From Yamadazyma tenuis (taxonomy: Eukaryota; Ascomycota; Pichiomycetes; Serinales; Debaryomycetaceae), in NCBI RefSeq assembly GCF_029203305.1, contig NC_089466.1, positions 310,001 through 374,000 on the forward strand: 64,000 nt of DNA. The letters run 5' to 3'. Below, piece after piece: positions 1 through 8,897 of the stretch. Numbering within the stretch: position 1 is the first letter of the stretch; each line of letters begins with the position of its first letter. The notes beneath the pieces are model-generated. The model had not been told where the DNA came from. It worked only from the letters and a program-made list of their open reading frames with translations, and did no database searches. The translations under genes were made by a program, and so were the position numbers.

Positions 1-1491
1 TTTGGATTGTATCGAAACATACCATGTCTCCACCGGAATTATCTGTCAGATCCCAAAAAAGACTGGAAAAAAGCCTGGAAAAATCCTTGGAATTATCAAT
101 GGTGGGGTCACTGCTGGCGAAACGGCTGGCGAAACAACTGGCAAAGTAACTGGAAGAAAGATGTTACTTCTCGGAGGCAATATAGGAGAGAACATTTCCT
201 CAAGTATCTTCTCAAAAACAAAATGTTCCATCCCATCGAGCTGGTTACTGATCCTGAGAATCAGATACCCACATTCAAAGGATTTACTTCCAACGCCAAC
301 ACCAAGATCGATATCAGTAAAATGGGGAAGTTAAAGCCTGTTCTTCCCAACGATGCGTATGTTTCTTGTACGGTATTTGATCAGTCGGGGAACAATATCG
401 CAATTTCCAAGAGGTATCCCAAAATGCAGTTTTTAAAAGACCACAACTTACATCCACGGGATCTACGAAAGATCGATACCTCGTTGGTTGATGTGGCCCC
501 TCAGATCATGATCCGGCCCCCCAATACAATTTTGGTGAATTTGCTGCATATCAAGGCCTTGATTAAAGAGGAACAAGTGATGATTTTTGATACTTCATCT
601 CCAGAAATAGCCACCAAATTAGGGCTTTTCATCTACGATTTGGAACTGAAATTGAAAGCTCCTAATAACATGCCTTTTGAGTTCAAGGTCCTAGAAACCA
701 TATTAATCAATGTAATGGGATACTTGGAAGCAGAACTCAAAGTACATATCCAAAACTGTGGGGCTATCTTATCTGAATTAGAAAGCCAAGTGGATAGAAA
801 AAAATTACAGGATTTATTGATTCGGCTGAAAGGTGTACAGAGTTACTATCAAAAAGTATTGTTAATCAAGCAAGCATTGGAGACTCTATTAGACAATGAT
901 GAGGATCTTGCAGCCATGTACTTATTGAAGCCTAGAACAGCTGAACTCAAAGGACATACCGAAGAAATCGAAAACATCTTGGAATCGTACTATTCTCATT
1001 GTGATGAGTTTGTGCAGCATTCGGGATCTTTGGTCCACGATATTAAAGCAACAGAGGAAATTGTGAATATTATTTTGGATGCAAATAGAAACTCCTTGAT
1101 GTTGTTTGAATTGAAGGTTACCATCTATACCTTGGGTATAACTTTTGCAACTTTAGTACCTGCTTTCTACGGTATGAACTTGAAAAACTTCATAGAAGAA
1201 AGCCAATACGGATTTGGAGCAGTTGTGGCCTTTTCGATTCTCCAGGGATTGTTCTTGACAATGCTTAATTTGAAGGCATTAAATAAGGTGCAAAGGTTGA
1301 CTCGAATGGGGGGATCAAGTCGTAGTAAGAAAATGGGAGAAACTCTAAATATGTCCCGACGGGATGTAAAACAAGAGTGGCTCTATGTGTGGATGAAGTA
1401 CATGAAAATGAAAAGGACACATTATCATTATCCTACTATGAAAGAGAGGTTTGCAATTTGGAGGATGATGAACGATAATCGACGTAAATAA
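1..1491 (+). CDS. MRS2: Mitochondrial Mg2+ channel of the Mrs2/Lpe10 family, 5' end possibly outside window
   Basis: CorA-type magnesium channel of the mitochondrial inner membrane. The signature Gly-Met-Asn (YGMN, bases 1171-1179) ends the first of two C-terminal membrane segments (around 1120-1180 and 1215-1275). A basic C-terminal tail follows. The long helical domain before it contains the family stretch LDANRNSLMLFELKVTIYT. The frame is open from base 1. The first in-frame ATG is at 223, so translation starts there or upstream of the window. Codons before 223 encode an odd Trp/Lys-rich stretch that is not a typical presequence. Two CTG codons (646-648, 826-828) sit where S. cerevisiae Mrs2-type proteins have serine (DLESKL and a Ser-Lys in the helical domain). 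Mrs2 and its paralogue Lpe10/Mfm1 cannot be separated with confidence from sequence memory; the family assignment is secure. Confidence 0.87.
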   Translation, partial: FGLYRNIPCLHRNYLSDPKKDWKKAWKNPWNYQWWGHCWRNGWRNNWQSNWKKDVTSRRQYRREHFLKYLLKNKMFHPIELVTDPENQIPTFKGFTSNANTKIDISKMGKLKPVLPNDAYVSCTVFDQSGNNIAISKRYPKMQFLKDHNLHPRDLRKIDTSLVDVAPQIMIRPPNTILVNLLHIKALIKEEQVMIFDTSSPEIATKLGLFIYDLELKLKAPNNMPFEFKVLETILINVMGYLEAELKVHIQNCGAILSELESQVDRKKLQDLLIRLKGVQSYYQKVLLIKQALETLLDNDEDLAAMYLLKPRTAELKGHTEEIENILESYYSHCDEFVQHSGSLVHDIKATEEIVNIILDANRNSLMLFELKVTIYTLGITFATLVPAFYGMNLKNFIEESQYGFGAVVAFSILQGLFLTMLNLKALNKVQRLTRMGGSSRSKKMGETLNMSRRDVKQEWLYVWMKYMKMKRTHYHYPTMKERFAIWRMMNDNRRK

Positions 1492-1560
1492 TAATGGTAA
1501 TGATTTGACTTGTACATATATATAATAGATTTTATGTAAAAAATTAATGAAATTTAACAC

Positions 1561-2451
1561 TTAATCAGAATCCTCAGATTCATTTATTATAGCCTCTTCA
1601 TTGTCAGATCCTTCCGTATAGTGTGGTACTTCTTCAGATATATCATTGTTGGTGATTTCGTCATTATCATCGAACTTCTTATGGTTGTTCAGGTTGGATG
1701 CTTGAGAGGCTTGGAACTGGTCATTGGATAACGACATTCTACGGTTTCTGAACACTGGCTGGTTCTCTTCTTCAGTTCCTGGCTTGATTAATGTTCCTTC
1801 AATAGAAACAAACCTTCCTGAGCTATGGATGTTTTTAACATTGAACTTCAACTTTCCTTCAATTTTGATTTCATTTTCGTCCACCCAGTGTCCCAAAGAC
1901 TTAAATTGGCTCGAATTTTCCGTCTCATTATCTTCACCATACTCATCGATCTGAGATGGTATGAACTTCCAGTCAGAAGGAATATTGAATTTTTTGATGG
2001 ATGCGTTGAATGTGTCGTGAACTAACAACCCCATATGGGATGCTGTTTGCATGTAGATGTAGCCCTCTAAAACATCGCCGAGTTGAGGTCTCCAAACGAG
2101 TAAGTCAACTGATATCCATGAAAAAGTGAATGGAGATGAATCGGAAATCTTTGCTAATGGAACATTATCTTCTGTTTTCCCATCTAGTAACTTGATATTT
2201 GAATATGCTATGACGACACCCTGGGCCTTCGGGAAGTAATTCATGATCAAGGGGTCCAAGTGTTGAGCTTTAATTCCATTGATAGGGCTTGATATATGGC
2301 ATGGTGCGAGTGAAACATACATATCGGTTTGAAAAGACTGAAAGCATTCTGAAATTCCGTCTTTGTTAATAGGATTGTTACTTTCGGGTATTATAAACTG
2401 TTTCCTTCTTTTGTGACCATTCATGTTGTTCTTGTGATATTGTTCAGGCAT
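1561..2451 (-). CDS. RPA43: RNA polymerase I subunit Rpa43
   Basis: A 296-residue protein matching Rpa43, the stalk subunit of RNA polymerase I that, with Rpa14, contacts the initiation factor Rrn3. The N-terminal Rpb7-like domain is recognisable by SLAPCHISSPINGI and LDPLIMNYFPKAQGVVIAYS. An OB-type (S1-like) domain follows with RPQLGDVLEGYIYMQTASH and LLVHDTFNASI. The last 60 residues are acidic and Ser-rich, as in the yeast protein. The start is the ATG at 2449-2451. The gene ends 69 bases from the convergent Mrs2-family gene. Confidence 0.87.
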   Translation of the reverse strand: MPEQYHKNNMNGHKRRKQFIIPESNNPINKDGISECFQSFQTDMYVSLAPCHISSPINGIKAQHLDPLIMNYFPKAQGVVIAYSNIKLLDGKTEDNVPLAKISDSSPFTFSWISVDLLVWRPQLGDVLEGYIYMQTASHMGLLVHDTFNASIKKFNIPSDWKFIPSQIDEYGEDNETENSSQFKSLGHWVDENEIKIEGKLKFNVKNIHSSGRFVSIEGTLIKPGTEEENQPVFRNRRMSLSNDQFQASQASNLNNHKKFDDNDEITNNDISEEVPHYTEGSDNEEAIINESEDSD

Positions 2452-2631
2452 TTTTGCAGAGCACTTTGACTACAGATTTTGGAAATATTTTTTTTGCGAT
2501 GAGAAAACGAGAGCGATGAGAATGGTGATAACAAAGTAGCACGGAATTAATTATTCAATATTAAAATGCAAGGAAAATTATGCAAGTAGGTTATTAAACT
2601 GATATGATGAGATCAATGATGTTGGTCGGTG

Positions 2632-5103
2632 CTAGGTCAACTTGCTCTTCAATTTAAACTTTGTGTTTTGCAATGAATTAGAAAGGAATGCTTGTGGTCC
2701 AGTTTGGGCTTGATCTGGATGAAGCTGCGACTTGAAAAGGATACTTTCTTCTTTCTTTAACATTTGATCCTTCTTCCTAAACCCTTTTGTACTTGGAGTC
2801 TTGAACACAGCAAAGTTCTTGAGAATACGAGCTGAATACTTGGTTGGTGCATCTTCAGCTTCTGAATATGCTGGAACACCTGTAAACCGTACCTTCTTAT
2901 TGAATGAATCACTCTCCTCCATTGGGGATGCAACAATTGTTTCAAAAGCCCTATCTGTAGAAGAAGAGATTTCAGAGCTCTTTGCTGTAGAACTCGAAAC
3001 AGACGTATTGGACGATACATTGACCACTTGACTATTCCTCTTGGTATTCATCTTCGTCACCTCGTCCCTTGTTTTACGTTTCAATGGAGCTGTCTTAACA
3101 TCTACAGACGCTGGGTCAAGTGTTTCAATCGGTACAGGGGAAGATACACTAACCTCTGTTGAAGCGATTTCTTCCCGCTCAGCATATCTTCTAATGTTCA
3201 CCGATGACGGAAGATTAGGATCAAATACAACTGATGTCAAGATCTCCTTCTCTTGCGTCATCAATGAACCGTTTCTGGCAGCTTCTTTCAAGTGGTTCTG
3301 AAGCCTTTGGTTGGCACTCAATTTCGTGGGAGGCGTTGAATATGTTTCCTCTGCAATCACAGATTGCTTGGTAGGTGTCACGGGTTTTCTGGATATACTA
3401 GTTCTTCTCACAGGAGTGGGACTTAATCCCTTCTGTTTTAATGCAGCTGCTGCAGCTCCTGAAGATGCTATCCTCGAACTCAACGGGGAAGTAGATGGAG
3501 AGGGATAATTATTGATCACCAGTAAATGCTCTGGAGAAGACTGTGGTTGGGAATTAGATCTTCGACGACCATTAGCAGCAGAATTGGCAGAAGGTGCGGT
3601 CAAGCTAGTAATACTTCCAGCTCTGACTGGTAAACTATTGGCAGATCCGTTGGCAGTGGGACTCAAAAATATCATAGAGTTTGGCCTTTGCAGTCTAGGA
3701 CTGGTGGTTGTCTTGGGAATAATAACAGAGTTACGATTAAATGAGTTGACAGTTGCCATTCTTGTTATGGAGCTGGCGGAGGCAGTGGAGTTGTTTGACG
3801 AAACTGAAGAAGACCTCGAAGGTCTGTTGAAAATGGACTTTTCCTTGGTGCTAGTACTAGAATTGTCGTCCACAGCAAGTTTTTTCATCTTCTTCTCTAT
3901 ACTAGCTGCATCATCAGTAGAAGACTCGGCTTTAGAGTTTGTGTTCTTCTCCACTGAGTTAGCAGTTTCTGTCAAGTAGAATTTTGGTAGATTGTTGATT
4001 CTTCTGAATCTCAATTCTGCAGCAATCCAGTTTCTACCAAATTCTTCAAACTTAATCAAAGAGCTTTCTAACAAGAAATGACCTTGACTGGCAAAGTTGT
4101 TAAAGTCTAACACATTCTTAACATTAACCTCGAACTTTGAATTCTGTCTAAGTAGTCTCGTCAAGTTGGCAATTAAAACCCCATTCTTCTTTGTTTGATT
4201 GAAGACCTCATCTATGTTCTTCAAAACAGTAAATTTAAGAAAATTGGAATTTGGGGACAGCATCAAAAACTTCTGATCATTTAAATGTTGAAAATTGGAT
4301 AAATAGATCTTTCTGCCAAATCTCCTCAATATAATGTACATATCGTTCAACCGCAAAGTTAACAACATTATTTTATGTAGCGACAATTCCCAATCTTGGA
4401 TACTGTTCAATTTAGTCAAGTTTGACTTTAATCCCTTAAACTTGGAAATTGTCACTTTCAAATTGGATAAGGCTTGCTTGTAGTTCTCTATTATAACAAA
4501 GATCATTCTGATATCAATGTCTATCAAAGTTGCTTCAACAAATGTATTGTCCTTAAGCAAATTTTCGTCTTTTGTGATGTCAAATAAGAGCTCGCTTGAA
4601 CCCACCAAATCTAAATCCTTATCAGTGAAAGTGGCTTCGATTATCTTATCGTATTTGGAGGCATCATAATCAGGCAACTCGGAGAGTGCTTGTGCTAGTC
4701 TCTTCTCATAACCTTGTAAGCAATGATTATACAAAGTTTCCAATAATTTGGTGCATTTAGCACTGGTTGCTGTGGAAGGTATATCTATCATCGGATTAAT
4801 GTTGACATCGTTACTATCGTAAGGAATATGGCTGACAATGGGAGAGATGTTTATGGGAGAAACCTTGAATAACTTGAAGTTAGAAACTGCCTCCAATTTG
4901 CTATTGAATAGTCCTTCATTTATGGCAAATACGTTACCTGATAATAACGTCAAATAATTGCATAGTCTAAGTTTATTAGCCGAACTGGACGACAACAATT
5001 CCGCCAAAAATGGGAGAAGATGCTTGATTTTGTAAATTGCATACTTGTACTGGAGTATCTTACAATCCACGAACGATATCCCCGGTACCAAATCTGATTG
5101 CAT
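2632..5103 (-). CDS. Large Ser-rich protein, possibly Kar9-like spindle-positioning factor
   Basis: An 823-residue protein starting at the ATG at 5101-5103; the open frame continues 14 codons upstream with no ATG. Residues about 1-390 are predicted helical and hydrophobic-patterned, ending in a segment with ESSLIKFEEFGRNWIAAELR. Residues about 400-720 are low-complexity Ser/Thr/Asn/Pro-rich with many SP/TP sites, and the basic C-terminus has a conserved-looking block (VRFTGVPAYSEAED, then LKNFAVFKTP). This layout resembles Kar9, the adaptor that links microtubule plus-end Bim1 to myosin V for spindle orientation. A PTP sequence (LSPTPV) is reminiscent of the Bim1-binding motif, but no exact motif is present. 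The identification is by architecture and weak similarity only. The neighbour MTW1 is also a mitosis gene, but yeast gene order gives little support. Confidence 0.5.
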   Translation of the reverse strand: MQSDLVPGISFVDCKILQYKYAIYKIKHLLPFLAELLSSSSANKLRLCNYLTLLSGNVFAINEGLFNSKLEAVSNFKLFKVSPINISPIVSHIPYDSNDVNINPMIDIPSTATSAKCTKLLETLYNHCLQGYEKRLAQALSELPDYDASKYDKIIEATFTDKDLDLVGSSELLFDITKDENLLKDNTFVEATLIDIDIRMIFVIIENYKQALSNLKVTISKFKGLKSNLTKLNSIQDWELSLHKIMLLTLRLNDMYIILRRFGRKIYLSNFQHLNDQKFLMLSPNSNFLKFTVLKNIDEVFNQTKKNGVLIANLTRLLRQNSKFEVNVKNVLDFNNFASQGHFLLESSLIKFEEFGRNWIAAELRFRRINNLPKFYLTETANSVEKNTNSKAESSTDDAASIEKKMKKLAVDDNSSTSTKEKSIFNRPSRSSSVSSNNSTASASSITRMATVNSFNRNSVIIPKTTTSPRLQRPNSMIFLSPTANGSANSLPVRAGSITSLTAPSANSAANGRRRSNSQPQSSPEHLLVINNYPSPSTSPLSSRIASSGAAAAALKQKGLSPTPVRRTSISRKPVTPTKQSVIAEETYSTPPTKLSANQRLQNHLKEAARNGSLMTQEKEILTSVVFDPNLPSSVNIRRYAEREEIASTEVSVSSPVPIETLDPASVDVKTAPLKRKTRDEVTKMNTKRNSQVVNVSSNTSVSSSTAKSSEISSSTDRAFETIVASPMEESDSFNKKVRFTGVPAYSEAEDAPTKYSARILKNFAVFKTPSTKGFRKKDQMLKKEESILFKSQLHPDQAQTGPQAFLSNSLQNTKFKLKSKLT

Positions 5104-5370
5104 TTTGGTATTGAGTGTGGATGGTTTGAGGACTTTGTCTATCAAGAATATTAGTTATCCCACTAAATGTGTAAATTGGAAAATAGGTGGAAATGTGAAC
5201 CTCTTACTACAATGAAAGATAAAGACGTTTCAATGTTGGGAGATCTATTTGTATCAATCGGTGGCAGAAATGATGAATCTTGCGATATAAGAGTTTGAAC
5301 AGTTTTTAAGCCAAGTTCAGGTCGCGCTCAAATAAACAAAAAACTCTTAGGAAACCTTCGTGAGATAAAC
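5104..5370. promoter_or_regulatory. Shared divergent promoter, Kar9-like gene and MTW1
   Basis: These 267 bases lie between two divergent start codons and must hold both promoters. No tRNA or conserved small ORF is seen. Confidence 0.5.
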
Positions 5371-6351
5371 ATGACTACCCGCGTGAATAGCAGTGTGAAC
5401 AATAGTGAAACCGGCACTCCGTCCACCACCACAATAGAGTATGATCACCGGGTGACATCCGTATTGACAGAGCACTTTGGATATCCCCCGTTGGCGGTCA
5501 TTGATGATGTGATTAATGCTGTTAATCATATTCTTTACAAATGCACCCAGGCAATGGAAACGTACCTAGTTGAGCAGCACACCAAGAGGATAGAAGAGTT
5601 CAAGCAGATCAAAGCTGAAAATGCGTCTTCTGATAAAGATGAGCAAGCTTTGTTAAAAGAGCATGAAGATTTGGACGTGTGGGTGAACCTACCCAAAGAT
5701 GAAATCAGCTTGGGAACTGCGAAACTTGAAACTCTTTTAGAAAACCAAGTCGATAAGAACTTTGATAAGTTCGAGCTCTATGCATTGAGAAATATCTTCA
5801 CGATTCCAGTGGATTTGGTGGATAATGGCTGGATAAGATTGAAACATCATGAGCATCTTGACTTTAGTAAAGATGCAAACCGAGAGGACGACGAGGTCAT
5901 AAATAAGTTGATCAAAGATATACGGCTCGAGCTCAAGTTGAGAGAGATCTTGAAGCTCCAAGTCGAAAAAGGCAAGCGACTTGTGGACATGTTGAGAAAG
6001 TATAGTAATAACTTGAAGTACTTGAACGAAACCGAAATCAACAAGAACCTCAGTGAAAAGGGCAAAAAGATACTAGAAGATCTTTCCCCCATTGATGATA
6101 ACTTGTACTTTATTTTGCAGCAAGTGAATGTTTTAATCGAACAGATGAATAGGCTATACGTCAAGTTCGAGAAGAATAAGGTCAACATGAACTTTAAGCC
6201 CAGCTTGAGAGACTTCTACATAAATGGTAAATCTTTCAAGCTACTACAGAGTATTGGAGTCACAATCGAGGATAGCTCGGTAGATTTGTTGGGTGATACA
6301 GAAGAATTGAAAAACGGGGTGGAATCAGTGGTCTTGGATGATTTGATGTAG
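5371..6351 (+). CDS. MTW1: Kinetochore MIND complex subunit Mtw1 (Mis12)
   Basis: A 326-residue Mis12/Mtw1 protein, a core subunit of the MIND complex that bridges centromeric CENP-C and the Ndc80 complex. The N-terminal Mis12 signature is clear: an EHFGYPPLAVIDDVINAVN block (residues about 34-52) followed by LYKCTQAMETYL. The middle motif KFELYALRNIFTIP, followed by the Gly-Trp-Ile-Arg-Leu stretch, is typical of fungal members. The rest is heptad-patterned coiled coil, then a short acidic tail. The start is the ATG at 5371. Length is close to the roughly 290 residues of the S. cerevisiae protein. Confidence 0.87.
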   Translation: MTTRVNSSVNNSETGTPSTTTIEYDHRVTSVLTEHFGYPPLAVIDDVINAVNHILYKCTQAMETYLVEQHTKRIEEFKQIKAENASSDKDEQALLKEHEDLDVWVNLPKDEISLGTAKLETLLENQVDKNFDKFELYALRNIFTIPVDLVDNGWIRLKHHEHLDFSKDANREDDEVINKLIKDIRLELKLREILKLQVEKGKRLVDMLRKYSNNLKYLNETEINKNLSEKGKKILEDLSPIDDNLYFILQQVNVLIEQMNRLYVKFEKNKVNMNFKPSLRDFYINGKSFKLLQSIGVTIEDSSVDLLGDTEELKNGVESVVLDDLM

Positions 6352-6494
6352 TTGTACAATAGCGGATATATTCGTAAATAGTGTATTAATAGGAATAAAT
6401 GGATCTCACACACACAAAAAAAAACATCAACCTTTTTCGCACTGACAAAAAATTCATCCAATAAAACTACATCAATTTCTAACCTACCCTCATA

Positions 6495-6737
6495 ATGGCA
6501 GGTACATTAAGACCAGATAGAGAGCTTCAAAGGTTCAATACAGCTAAGGAAAATGCTGGGAACTACTTCAGATTCAAGCCTAAATCGATTATTTTCAACG
6601 TGTTGATGATGGGAATCGTGCCTTTTGGATTGGCATACTATGCTTATGGAAGTGAAGGTAAAGTGAACTTTTATAGGAGATTCAGAAAGGAGCCTGTGTT
6701 GTATAAGGAATACGTTCCCAGAGACAAGGATTTGTAG
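6495..6737 (+). CDS. Probable complex I accessory subunit, NDUFB4/B15-like
   Basis: An 80-residue protein with one transmembrane helix (about residues 32-52, FNVLMMGIVPFGLAYYAYGS). It has a charged N-terminus (LRPDRELQRFNTAKENAGNYFRF) and a basic tail. The order of a short N-terminal arm, an aromatic YFRF/YFRW segment, a single membrane span and a short matrix- or intermembrane-facing tail matches fungal B15/NDUFB4 subunits of NADH:ubiquinone oxidoreductase. The size also fits. Complex I is expected in this clade, and NDUFA12 is found elsewhere in the window. The match is by short motifs, so another single-span mitochondrial protein is possible. Confidence 0.62.
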   Translation: MAGTLRPDRELQRFNTAKENAGNYFRFKPKSIIFNVLMMGIVPFGLAYYAYGSEGKVNFYRRFRKEPVLYKEYVPRDKDL

Positions 6738-6965
6738 TTCTAGACACGAACTTCCAAACAACAAGAACTTATAATTTAGAAATTAGCATACACAATACAC
6801 ATATAACGATACTGAAGCCTAATATAGGCATAATCTACCACAAGATACTCTAAATTTTGCATTAATCGTAAATCATATATAGATGGTTGACACGAAATAA
6901 ACGTAGGTAATTGGTGATGGTGAATTGAAAAAATGGTGAAGGAGTGTCAAGCAGAAATAATACTC

Positions 6966-8897
6966 CTAAGAATTGAGTTGAAAGTTAACAATCCCATTTT
7001 TCATATTTTTAAGAAGCTTCTTCTTTTCGAGATTAGGTGAACTACGCTTTTTCTTCAACATTGGTTTATCCACCTTCTTTGGGTTTTTAGTCCAATTTGT
7101 GGGAGAATGGGGTACCAGGGTAGAAGAAGGTGGTGTATTGGTGAAAAAAGTGTCTTCACGAATTATATCGAGTGAATTTGCCAGTTTAAAAGTACTGGAA
7201 CACTCCTCTAGGGAGAAATTCTTGGGGGTGTTTACCAGGTTAGAAGGTTTTGATCCGAGTTTGGACTTTTTGGATGAACTGTGACTTTTCTTATCAAGCA
7301 GGGAAGCTGATTTTGTTGAATTGGGTGATGTTGAAGTAGGACTACGGCCGCTGGTAGTACTGCCAGCGGTTTTAGCTTTTCTTGGATCCTTGAAAGTAAA
7401 CGATCCTGGAGTACCCATTTCATCAAGGCTACCTCTTTTGATTAGTTCGTCAAATGGAATTTCCTTCAAAATATCTTCCAATCTAAAAAGGTCTTCTTTT
7501 TCATAATCTTCAAACTCAAGCGCAGGGGCTTCGCCGTCCTTTTCCTTATTGAACAAAAAGTCGACGGGAGTCAAAGTTTCAATGGACATTTCATTGAGTT
7601 GTGACATGGAATTTCGACGCCTTAACGGCTGGAAGTTTTTAAGAGAAACCATTGAAGTATCAGTTTGGGGAGTAGGAATAACAGAATAAACTCCTGTATT
7701 GTCTTTGAAAGAATTGGCACCAAAACTATGTTTCCGAGAAACAGAAGGTGGAAATGGTGTAGCAGCATCCAACTCGTCACATCTGGAGTTAGTAACAGCA
7801 TTGTCGAATTGGAGTGGCAGATTTGTGTTTGAAGTGAGCTGTTGAGGCAGCACTACCGTACTGGATTCTTCGATCGAGTCGTTGAAGTCCGACTCCAAAT
7901 TATAGTAGGCAGAGTTTAGAGACACTCGTGAAAGCGGAGTGGATGCCACTGATGCGGAACTCAGGGGAGACGAAGATATCAGCGGCACCAGGGCCTTTTT
8001 CAGACTGGCTTTGTGACCTGTTTGCAGACCCTTCAGCGTACTTTGCGGTCTCAGAACCAGAGTTTTCAGCTTTGAAGGAGAGCTTTGAAGGCCTCTCAGC
8101 ATACTCTTTATTCGGGTAACATTTTGCAGCCCACGCAGCACCGACTTGGCTTTAGTGGGCCGCGCGGTGGGGGTACTTTTGGGCGTCGTCTTGGCCGTTT
8201 TGGCCTTAGATGTCTTCACGCTTGGAGCTGCTGGCTGCAGAACCATATGGAACTGTGGAGACTGTTGGGTCATCGGCTGCTGCTGGACCATCGAGTGCTG
8301 TTGGACCATTGACTGTTGTTGACCCATTGGCTGCTGTTGACCCATTGGCTGCTGTTGAACCATTGGCTGCTGTTGACCCATTGACTGCTGTTGACCCATT
8401 GGCTGCTGTTGAACCATTGGCTGCTGTTGAACCATTGGCTGCTGGCGTTGCTGTACTTGGTTCATCAACTGAACCACCTGTTGCGGGTGCTGACCCGTGT
8501 GTTGTGGTACATGGTTCAAATTCTGTTGATTAACCGGCATAAATGACATAACATTGGGCTGTTGGTTAAGCTGATGCAGGGCAATGTAGTGGATTTGACC
8601 TTGGTTAGATGCTAAATTGGTGGCAAGAGATTGAGGGAGCATTTGAATGAGTTGTGTTTGAGGCGCCAATTGCATTTGCCGAAACGCCAGAGGGTCAATC
8701 ATGTTCATATGAGTAGACATGGGGGCTTGGACCGGAGCTTGGATGTAACCTTGAGGTAGTTGTTGCTGGCCCACTGGAACGATGCCCAAGCCGATTATTT
8801 GCATACCATTCACCATTGACGGAAGAGCGCCTGTTAAGACATTACCGTTGGCGTCGGTGGTAGCAATACGATCGGTAAATAATTGATTATACGCCAT
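6966..8897 (-). CDS. Gln-rich protein of unknown function with QQQPMx repeats
   Basis: A 643-residue protein that I do not recognise. Residues about 40-230 are Gln/Met/Pro-rich and include about ten units of a 6-residue repeat (QQQPMV, QQQPMG and variants). Residues about 235-320 form a basic region with 12 CTG codons. Read as serine, these turn an apparent LRGLQ repeat into a Ser/Lys/Arg-rich, phosphorylation-prone tract. A more conserved-looking acidic block follows near the C-terminus (FEDYEKEDLFRLEDILKEIP, then FDELIKRGS), then a Ser/Lys-rich tail. No zinc finger, bZIP or homeodomain is visible. Composition and the 1.9-kb upstream region suggest a transcriptional regulator or RNA-granule protein; this is inference. 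Start is the ATG at 8895-8897. Confidence 0.75.
   Translation of the reverse strand: MAYNQLFTDRIATTDANGNVLTGALPSMVNGMQIIGLGIVPVGQQQLPQGYIQAPVQAPMSTHMNMIDPLAFRQMQLAPQTQLIQMLPQSLATNLASNQGQIHYIALHQLNQQPNVMSFMPVNQQNLNHVPQHTGQHPQQVVQLMNQVQQRQQPMVQQQPMVQQQPMGQQQSMGQQQPMVQQQPMGQQQPMGQQQSMVQQHSMVQQQPMTQQSPQFHMVLQPAAPSVKTSKAKTAKTTPKSTPTARPTKAKSVLRGLQNVTRIKSMLRGLQSSPSKLKTLVLRPQSTLKGLQTGHKASLKKALVPLISSSPLSSASVASTPLSRVSLNSAYYNLESDFNDSIEESSTVVLPQQLTSNTNLPLQFDNAVTNSRCDELDAATPFPPSVSRKHSFGANSFKDNTGVYSVIPTPQTDTSMVSLKNFQPLRRRNSMSQLNEMSIETLTPVDFLFNKEKDGEAPALEFEDYEKEDLFRLEDILKEIPFDELIKRGSLDEMGTPGSFTFKDPRKAKTAGSTTSGRSPTSTSPNSTKSASLLDKKSHSSSKKSKLGSKPSNLVNTPKNFSLEECSSTFKLANSLDIIREDTFFTNTPPSSTLVPHSPTNWTKNPKKVDKPMLKKKRSSPNLEKKKLLKNMKNGIVNFQLNS
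8255..8450 (-). repeat. 18-bp coding minisatellite (QQQPMx)
   Basis: About ten head-to-tail 18-base units, each encoding Gln-Gln-Gln-Pro/Ser-Met-Val/Gly, with a few substitutions between units. It lies inside the Gln-rich ORF and keeps the reading frame, so copy-number changes would lengthen or shorten the protein by 6 residues per unit. Confidence 0.85.

Noticed and set aside
8035..8138. Apparent LRGLQ leucine repeat in the Gln-rich protein
   Set aside because: All but one of its leucines in the motif are CTG codons. Under CUG-Ser decoding the repeat disappears.
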